Below, one piece after another: positions 58,798 to 64,000 of a stretch of DNA of 64,000 nucleotides (the first letter of the stretch is position 1; each line of letters opens with the position of its first letter). Location: positions 310,001-374,000 of the forward strand of contig NZ_JAAIVJ010000002.1 in assembly GCF_011008935.1 (NCBI RefSeq), in the 5' to 3' direction. The stretch is from Tabrizicola oligotrophica. GTDB taxonomy: Bacteria > Pseudomonadota > Alphaproteobacteria > Rhodobacterales > Rhodobacteraceae. The translations under genes and the position numbers were made by a program. Below the pieces are notes generated by a model. That model was not told the origin of the DNA, ran no database searches, and was given only the letters and a program-made list of their open reading frames with translations.

Positions 58798-60561
58798 ATG
58801 ACGAAGGAAACGGGTTCGGGCCAGATGGTCCGGGCACTGGATTGGAAGGGCGCTTTCTGGGTTGCGGCAGGGGTGCCGCCCCTTGTGCTGTTCTCGATCG
58901 GTGGGATTGCAGGGACGACGGGGAAGCTGGCCTTCCTTGTGTGGATGATCTCGATGGTGATGGGCTTTCTGCAAAGCTTTACCTATGCCGAAATGGCCGG
59001 GATGTTCGGCAACAAGTCGGGCGGTACCAGCGTTTACGGCGCGACCGCCTGGCTGCGCTATTCCAAGCTGATCGCGCCCTTGTCGGTGTGGTGCAACTGG
59101 TTCGCCTGGTCGCCGGTGCTGTCCTTGGGCTGCGCCATCGCGGCAGGCTACATCCTGAACGCGCTGTTCCCGATCCCCTTGGCCGAAAGCCAGCAGGTGG
59201 TGGACTGGGTCGCAGCCAACATCGCCAGCTACACGGCGGAAACCCAGTCGGTGATCGACTACATGGCGGCCAATGCCGGCGTGGCGGCGGAAGACGCCAT
59301 CAAGGCCGTGGCGGCCGCTGACGGAGTCACCGCGCTGACCCCGTGGTTCCGCGGCTATGAGGCGTTCAACATCGTCGTACCCGGCCTTGGCACGCTGCAC
59401 TTCAACTCGACCTTCATCATCGGGGTGATCCTGATGCTGATCATCCTGTTCATTCAGGAGCGCGGCATTTCCTCGACCGCAAATGCCCAGAAGTGGCTGG
59501 CGATCATCGTGCTGGTGCCGCTTCTGCTGGTGGGTCTGGTGCCGATCTTCACCGGCGCGATCGACAGCATGAACGTCACCAACCTTCTGCCCCCGACGGC
59601 GGCCTATTCCGGCGTCGATGGCGACTGGAGCATCGGCGGCTGGACGCTGTTCCTCGGCGGTCTCTACATTGCCGCCTGGTCGACCTACGGTTTTGAAACC
59701 GCGGTCTGCTACACGGCAGAACTGAAAGACCCCAAGCGCGACACGTTCCGCGCGATCTTCTACTCGGGCCTTCTCTGCGCCGTGTTCTTCTTCCTGATCC
59801 CCTTCTCGTTCCAGGGCGTTCTGGGGATGGAGGGCATGCTGGCCACCGGCATCGTCGATGGCACCGGCGTGGGCGAGGCTTTGGGCAACATGATCGGCGG
59901 CGGGCCGGTGCTGACCCAGATCTTCGTGATCCTGATGATTCTGGCGCTGTTCCTGGCGATCATGACCGCGATGGCCGGCTCGTCGCGGACGCTCTATCAG
60001 GGCTCGCGCGATGGCTGGCTGCCGAAATACCTCGGCTCGGTGAACAGCCACGGCGCCCCGTCCAAGGCGATGTGGACCGACTTCACCTTCAACGTCATCC
60101 TGCTGGCGCTGGCCTCGGACGTGGCGGGCTATTTCTATGTGCTGGCCATTTCGAACGTCGGCTACATCATGTTCAACTTCCTGAACCTGAACGCCGGCTG
60201 GATCCACCGCATCGATTCGGCGCATCTTGACCGGCCGTGGAAAGCGCCCGGCTGGCTGATCGGGGTGAACACGATCCTCGCCTTCGTCAACGCGCTGTTC
60301 CTTGGCGCCGGCGCGAAAGTCTGGGGCTATGAAAACGCCCTGTGGTCGGGTGTGATTTTCGCCGCCTTCATCATCCCGGTGTTCTGGTATCGCCACTACA
60401 TGCAGGACGGCGGCCGGTTCCCGAAAGAGGCCTATGACGATCTGGGCCTGAAAGAAGGCGAACTTGGCGAGCGCAAGGCCGGAATGCTGCCTTATCTGGC
60501 GCTTGTCGCCGGTGTGGTGGTGGTTCTTTGGGCCAACTGGTTCTTCGTGCTGCCGGCCTGA
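58798..60561 (+). CDS. APC superfamily amino acid/amine permease
   Basis: A 587-residue permease with about twelve transmembrane segments. The first membrane span (FWVAAGVPPLVLFSIGGIAGTTG) and AGMFGNKSGGTSVYGATAWLRY match the APC family. A long periplasmic insertion of roughly 90 residues (ESQQVVDWVAANIASYTAET to HFNSTFIIG) separates helices in the first half. It lies between tmm and dmmD and is likely an importer of a methylated amine. It differs clearly from the permease at 49321 in length and loops. The ATG at 58798 follows AGGAGAACAGGGA. A strong terminator closes the gene. Confidence 0.87.
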   Translation: MTKETGSGQMVRALDWKGAFWVAAGVPPLVLFSIGGIAGTTGKLAFLVWMISMVMGFLQSFTYAEMAGMFGNKSGGTSVYGATAWLRYSKLIAPLSVWCNWFAWSPVLSLGCAIAAGYILNALFPIPLAESQQVVDWVAANIASYTAETQSVIDYMAANAGVAAEDAIKAVAAADGVTALTPWFRGYEAFNIVVPGLGTLHFNSTFIIGVILMLIILFIQERGISSTANAQKWLAIIVLVPLLLVGLVPIFTGAIDSMNVTNLLPPTAAYSGVDGDWSIGGWTLFLGGLYIAAWSTYGFETAVCYTAELKDPKRDTFRAIFYSGLLCAVFFFLIPFSFQGVLGMEGMLATGIVDGTGVGEALGNMIGGGPVLTQIFVILMILALFLAIMTAMAGSSRTLYQGSRDGWLPKYLGSVNSHGAPSKAMWTDFTFNVILLALASDVAGYFYVLAISNVGYIMFNFLNLNAGWIHRIDSAHLDRPWKAPGWLIGVNTILAFVNALFLGAGAKVWGYENALWSGVIFAAFIIPVFWYRHYMQDGGRFPKEAYDDLGLKEGELGERKAGMLPYLALVAGVVVVLWANWFFVLPA

Positions 60562-60587
60562 GCCGACACCGCAACCATACGATCGAA

Positions 60588-60617
60588 AGGGGCCGCGCGA
60601 GCGGCCCCTGTTTTTTT
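60588..60617 (+). terminator. Rho-independent terminator of the permease gene
   Basis: AGGGGCCGC (60588-60596), loop GCGA, GCGGCCCCT (60601-60609), then G and seven T. A textbook terminator 26 bases behind the stop. Confidence 0.95.
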
Positions 60618-60624
60618 GCATAAT

Positions 60625-60642
60625 GTTTTCTCAGAAGAAAAA
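60625..60642. promoter_or_regulatory. GTTTTC-N6-GAAAAA dyad before dmmD
   Basis: GTTTTC (60625-60630), TCAGAA, GAAAAA (60637-60642), nearly identical to the dyad at 51686 including the TC at the start of the spacer. A possible -10 box TAAAAT lies at 60692, 24 bases before the dmmD start. No clear -35 box is seen, which would suit an activator. Confidence 0.6.
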
Positions 60643-60720
60643 TACTTGAATTTCATTATTGCTTTTTGTCGGGAACCCCAACAGACTTGGCTAAAATCAT
60701 ACCAACACTGGGAGACTCGC

Positions 60721-61860
60721 ATGACCAATTCCTGGCGTTTTTCGACGCTCGTTGACCGCCACCGGGCCCTTGGCTCCAACCTTGAAGACTGGTCGGGCAT
60801 GGGCACCGCCTGGTCCTATTCCAAGGGCGACCCGGATGCCGAATACATGGCGATTCGCACCAAGGCCGGCCTGATGGATGTATCAGGGCTGAAGAAGGTG
60901 CATATCACCGGCCATGCCGCCAGCCATGTGATCGAGCGTGCCACCACGCGGAACGTGGAAAAGCTGATGCCGGGCAAGGCGGTCTATGCCTGCATGCTGA
61001 ACGACGCCGGCAAGTTCATCGACGACTGCGTGATCTACCGCATGGGTCCGAACTCGTTCACCGTGGTGCATGGCTCTGGCCAAGGTCACGAGCAGCTGAC
61101 CATGGCCGCCACCGGGCGCGACGTGTCGATTCGCTTTGACGACAACCTGCACGACCTGTCGCTGCAAGGCCCGCTGGCCGTCGACTATCTGGAAAAGCAC
61201 ATTCCGGGCATCCGCAATCTGGCCTATTTCAGCCATATGGGCGCCAGCCTGTTCGGCAAGCCGATCACCATCAGCCGCACCGGCTATACCGGCGAGCGCG
61301 GCTATGAGATCTTCTGCCGCGGTCAGGACGCGGTGATGATCTGGGACCGCATTCTGGAAGAAGGCGCTGCCATGGGCATCATCCCCTGCCGCTTTACCAC
61401 GCTGGATATGCTGCGGACCGAAAGCTATCTGCTGTTCTTCCCCTTCGACAATTCCGAGATGTACCCGTTCGAAAACGAAGGCCCCGGCGACACGCTGTGG
61501 GAGCTTGGCCTTGATTTCACCGTCTCGCCCGGCAAGGTGGGCTTCCGTGGCGCCGAGGAGCATTACCGGCTGAAGGGCCGCGAGCGTTTCAAGATTTCCG
61601 GCATGATGCTGGAAGGCAAGAACGTGCCGGGCAACGGCGCGCCGGTGTTCAAGGACGGCAAGCAGGTGGGCGTGGTGACGCAGGCCATGCACTCGCCGCT
61701 GAACAACTGGACTGTGGCCATCGCCCGCCTGCCGGTCGCAGACGCCAACAACGGCACGGCGCTTGAGGTTCGTTGCGACACCCATGGCGCGATCAAGGGC
61801 AAGTCGGCGGCGCTGCCGTTCTACGACGTCGACAAGAAACGCCGCACGGTTCAGGGCTGA
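60721..61860 (+). CDS. dmmD: DmmD, GcvT-like aminomethyltransferase of dimethylamine oxidation
   Basis: A 379-residue aminomethyltransferase-fold protein. The folate site region has YMAIRTKAGLMDVSGLKKVH at the start, MLNDAGKFIDDCVIYRMG, and ISRTGYTGERGYEIFCRG. It is the first gene of a dmmDABC-ordered operon and presumably transfers the formaldehyde carbon released from dimethylamine to tetrahydrofolate. The related DMSP demethylase DmdA has the same fold, but the gene order D-A-B-C makes DmmD the better call. RBS is CTGGGAGAC. dmmA follows 84 bases later. Confidence 0.87.
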   Translation: MTNSWRFSTLVDRHRALGSNLEDWSGMGTAWSYSKGDPDAEYMAIRTKAGLMDVSGLKKVHITGHAASHVIERATTRNVEKLMPGKAVYACMLNDAGKFIDDCVIYRMGPNSFTVVHGSGQGHEQLTMAATGRDVSIRFDDNLHDLSLQGPLAVDYLEKHIPGIRNLAYFSHMGASLFGKPITISRTGYTGERGYEIFCRGQDAVMIWDRILEEGAAMGIIPCRFTTLDMLRTESYLLFFPFDNSEMYPFENEGPGDTLWELGLDFTVSPGKVGFRGAEEHYRLKGRERFKISGMMLEGKNVPGNGAPVFKDGKQVGVVTQAMHSPLNNWTVAIARLPVADANNGTALEVRCDTHGAIKGKSAALPFYDVDKKRRTVQG

Positions 61861-61944
61861 TCCCTTCGGTTTCCGGCACGGCCCGTCGGCGCGGACAGGG
61901 GCCTTGCCGGAAACGTCTCCCGCCATTCTACAGGTTTGAGGACC

Positions 61945-62562
61945 ATGACAAAGACCGACTTTCCACCCTCGATAAAAAGCCGTCCGGTGTATGGCGTGCT
62001 TGAACCGCGCCCGGGGGCCATGCACCTGATCATCGCCGATGGCGAAGGCGCAGAGGCCGTGGCCGAGATGTTCGCCAAGGCCGCCGATGCACCCGCCATG
62101 CTGGCGAAAAGCCATATCCTTTACACTGCCGGCCCGAACGGCACCGATGCCTGGGACCGCGTCGCCGCCTTGGGCGCGGCGCAGGCGCAGCACGCGGCCT
62201 CGGTTCCGACGCTGCTGTTCCGTCTGGCCCGGGTGCTTCAGAACACCCCGATGGGGGCGCAGATCTACCTGACCGGCAGCGAAGGGCTGATGGGGCAGGC
62301 CGAGCGCGACATCATGGTTCTGGGTTTCCCGCATGTCGATATCCAGAAAGAGCATCGCGGCTCGACTGTGCGGCGGGTGCAATGCGTGCATTGCAAGGGC
62401 ATCACCGAAAACGTGAAGACCGATCCCTTCCAGTGCAGCCATTGCGGGCTGCACCTGTATGTGCGCGACCACTATTCCCGGCGGATCGCGGCCTTTCAGG
62501 GGGTGAACATTGATGCGGAAGACAAGGGGCTGATCCCCGCAGCGGTGGAGCGGTTCAAATGA
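61945..62562 (+). CDS. dmmA: Dimethylamine monooxygenase subunit DmmA-like
   Basis: A 205-residue protein. The N-terminal two thirds form a mixed fold (HLIIADGEGAEAVAEMFAKA, KSHILYTAGPNGTDAWDRVA, MGAQIYLTGSEGLMGQAERD) like a reductase-associated domain, and the C-terminus has a zinc-ribbon or iron-binding pair CVHCKG and CSHCG. This is the plan of the DmmA subunit. It starts at 61945, behind GAGG, and overlaps dmmB by four bases. It probably docks the reductase DmmB to the haem subunit DmmC; its exact role in electron transfer is not established. Confidence 0.85.
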   Translation: MTKTDFPPSIKSRPVYGVLEPRPGAMHLIIADGEGAEAVAEMFAKAADAPAMLAKSHILYTAGPNGTDAWDRVAALGAAQAQHAASVPTLLFRLARVLQNTPMGAQIYLTGSEGLMGQAERDIMVLGFPHVDIQKEHRGSTVRRVQCVHCKGITENVKTDPFQCSHCGLHLYVRDHYSRRIAAFQGVNIDAEDKGLIPAAVERFK

Positions 62563-63521
62563 GCGGTGGCGCAAAACTCCATGTCCGCGTGGCCGAAGTG
62601 GTCCGCGTCAACGACCTCATCACCCGTTTCCGGTTTGTTCCGCGCGACGGTGGCGAATTGCCGGCGTTTTCCGGCGGCGCGCATACCGTGGTGGAGATGG
62701 ACGACCACGGCACAAGGCGGCTGAACCCCTATTCGCTGATGTCCGATCCCGAGGACCGCTCGGGCTATGAAATTTCGGTGCGGCGCGACGATCAGGGTCG
62801 GGGCGGCTCGCTTTACATGCATACCCATGTCAAGCCGGGCATGGAGATGGTGGTCAGCTATCCGGTCAACCTGTTTCCCTTGGACAATCGGGCGCGCAAG
62901 CACCTGTTTCTGGCCGGCGGCATCGGCATCACGCCGTTCCTCGCGATGATGAAGCAACTGACCCGGTTCGGCGGCAAGTTCGAACTGCACTACGCCGCCC
63001 GCAACCCGGGCCTTGCGGCCTATGGTGAGGCGTTGAAAGCCGGGCAAGCGGATCGCGTGAACCTTTATTTCGACGATTTCGGCCAACAAATGCCGCTGGC
63101 CGAAATCCTCGCTCGTCAACCCATCGGCACGCATCTGTACTGCTGCGGTCCGAAAGGGATGCTGGGATGGGTGCGCAAGACGGCCGAAACCGCTGGCTGG
63201 CCGGTTCATGCCGTGCATTTCGAGGAATTTCTCGCCCCCGGCACTGGCGCGCCCTTCTCGGTTGAGCTGGCGCTGTCGAACAAGACCATCACCGTCGGCC
63301 CGACCCAGTCGCTGCTGGAGGCGATCGAGGCGGCGGGCGTCGATGCGCCCTATCTCTGCCGCGGCGGGGCCTGCGGGCAATGCGAAACCAATGTGGTGAA
63401 ATGCGATGGCCATGTCGATCACCGCGACCATTGGCTTTCGCCGGAAGAAATGGCCAGCAACACCAAAATCATGCCCTGCGTCAGCCGCTTCACCGGCAAG
63501 ACGCTGGTGATCGAACGCTAG
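62559..63521 (+). CDS. dmmB: Dimethylamine monooxygenase reductase DmmB (PDR family)
   Basis: A 320-residue phthalate-dioxygenase-reductase-type protein. It has the flavin site RRLNPYSLMSDPED, the NAD(P)H site FLAGGIGITPFLAMMKQL, and a C-terminal plant-type 2Fe-2S ferredoxin with cysteines in CRGGACGQCETNVVKCDG and IMPCVSR. It passes electrons from NAD(P)H to the oxygenase subunit. Unlike ferredoxin reductases of the N-terminal-ferredoxin type, the iron-sulfur domain is last. The ATGA overlap with dmmA and the 9-base gap to dmmC support one transcript. Confidence 0.9.
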   Translation: MSGGAKLHVRVAEVVRVNDLITRFRFVPRDGGELPAFSGGAHTVVEMDDHGTRRLNPYSLMSDPEDRSGYEISVRRDDQGRGGSLYMHTHVKPGMEMVVSYPVNLFPLDNRARKHLFLAGGIGITPFLAMMKQLTRFGGKFELHYAARNPGLAAYGEALKAGQADRVNLYFDDFGQQMPLAEILARQPIGTHLYCCGPKGMLGWVRKTAETAGWPVHAVHFEEFLAPGTGAPFSVELALSNKTITVGPTQSLLEAIEAAGVDAPYLCRGGACGQCETNVVKCDGHVDHRDHWLSPEEMASNTKIMPCVSRFTGKTLVIER

Positions 63522-63530
63522 GAGACCGCC

Positions 63531-64000
63531 ATGAGCCTTGATTTCAAATACGGGTTTGACGATTTCTTCCGCGACGAAACCTTCGTCGACGATTTCACCT
63601 ACCGGAATTCGCCGCAGAACATCCGGCGCTTTCCGTTCCCCTTCGACCGTGACGACTACATGTATTCGGTCAACATGGAACCGCATGTACCGGGGCGTAA
63701 AGGCTCGGTCTTCGAAAAGACCTTCGACGTTGACGAGCATTACCTGAGCGAGATGCGCGACCGGGCGCGGATTCTGGCCCATGACCCGCTGCGCTGCCAG
63801 TCCTTGCCGCACATGACGCTGGCGGGTTGGGACCTTCTGGAACTCATCATGGAAACCAAGGCGCGGGAATATCCGCAGTGGTTTTCGCTGACCAAGGACG
63901 GCAACCGCTGGCACTGGATCAACCGCCCGCTGGGCATCGACCACAAGTTCACCTTCCTTGACGAATCGACGCTGCCCTATGGCCCGATGGAATACATCAC
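63531..64000 (+). CDS. dmmC: Dimethylamine monooxygenase haem subunit DmmC (partial)
   Basis: The reading frame from ATG 63531 is open to the window end (156 complete codons). The protein starts SLDFKYGFDDFFRDETFVDD and contains RFPFPFDRDDYMYSVNMEPH and ARILAHDPLRCQSLPHMTLAGWDLLELI, consistent with the haem-dependent oxidative N-demethylase family (formerly DUF3445). This subunit binds haem and activates oxygen to demethylate dimethylamine to methylamine. RBS AGGAGACC precedes the start. The 3' part with most of the haem pocket lies outside the window. Confidence 0.88.
   Translation, partial: MSLDFKYGFDDFFRDETFVDDFTYRNSPQNIRRFPFPFDRDDYMYSVNMEPHVPGRKGSVFEKTFDVDEHYLSEMRDRARILAHDPLRCQSLPHMTLAGWDLLELIMETKAREYPQWFSLTKDGNRWHWINRPLGIDHKFTFLDESTLPYGPMEYI

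Noticed and set aside
60721-61860. DMSP demethylase dmdA
   Set aside because: Same fold, but the following genes are in the order of dmmABC and no DMSP gene is nearby.
1-64000. tRNA, rRNA, CRISPR arrays, insertion sequences, prophage genes
   Set aside because: None could be seen: no repeat-spacer pattern, no transposase or integrase frames and no tRNA-like cloverleaf was noticed on reading, though small RNAs cannot be excluded by eye.

Overview
The window is high-GC, densely packed DNA with short overlapping operons. Gene content points to an alphaproteobacterium of the Rhodobacteraceae (Rhodobacter, Gemmobacter, Roseobacter type): Frc-type sugar ABC system, COQ9, a GT14-type glycosyltransferase of the DUF5928 kind, a zinc-finger NDUFS6-like protein, MoxR/DUF58/DUF4159 operon, and a full set of methylated-amine genes. 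No rRNA, tRNA, CRISPR array, transposase or phage gene was recognised. Identifications rest on reading the translated sequence; no database search was run.

Layout. 0-1.5 kb: end of a GNAT gene, a cupin, an NTF2-like protein. 1.7-6.7 kb: four-gene soxBDAG-type operon, which encodes either heterotetrameric sarcosine oxidase or its homologue N-methylglutamate dehydrogenase (mgdABCD); the delta subunit has no cysteine, which favours the second. 6.8-12.3 kb: sugar ABC transporter (frcBCA), kinase, RbsD/FucU-like mutarotase and ROK repressor. 12.4-16 kb: deoC and a tandem aldehyde dehydrogenase. 16-29.7 kb: housekeeping and envelope genes (mscL, ald with its Lrp regulator, aquaporin, rpsU, COQ9, quinone oxidoreductase, sulfotransferase, glycosyltransferase, HIT, polA, hyi). 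29.7-36.4 kb: MoxR-DUF58-DUF4159 membrane operon. 36.4-42.9 kb: acidic orphan protein, second sulfotransferase, 2-hydroxyacid dehydrogenase, proC, YbjN, and an aminotransferase/P5C-reductase-like pair divergent from an XRE-cupin regulator.

43.6-64 kb is a methylated-amine island. tmm oxidises trimethylamine to TMAO, tdm demethylates TMAO to dimethylamine, dmmDABC oxidises dimethylamine to methylamine, and gmaS plus mgsABC feed methylamine into gamma-glutamylmethylamide and N-methylglutamate. With the 1.7 kb operon as N-methylglutamate dehydrogenase, the whole chain from trimethylamine to ammonium and C1 units would be in the window. Three proteins carry GcvT-like folate domains (SoxA/MgdC, Tdm, DmmD), which fits capture of formaldehyde on tetrahydrofolate. 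The island also holds two APC-type permeases, one co-linear with three tiny membrane proteins, a truncated haemoglobin behind tdm, a DMT exporter, an XRE-cupin regulator, and a series of similar TTTTC/GAAAA palindromes in front of its transcription units that may be the operator of a common regulator. dmmC is cut off by the window end.
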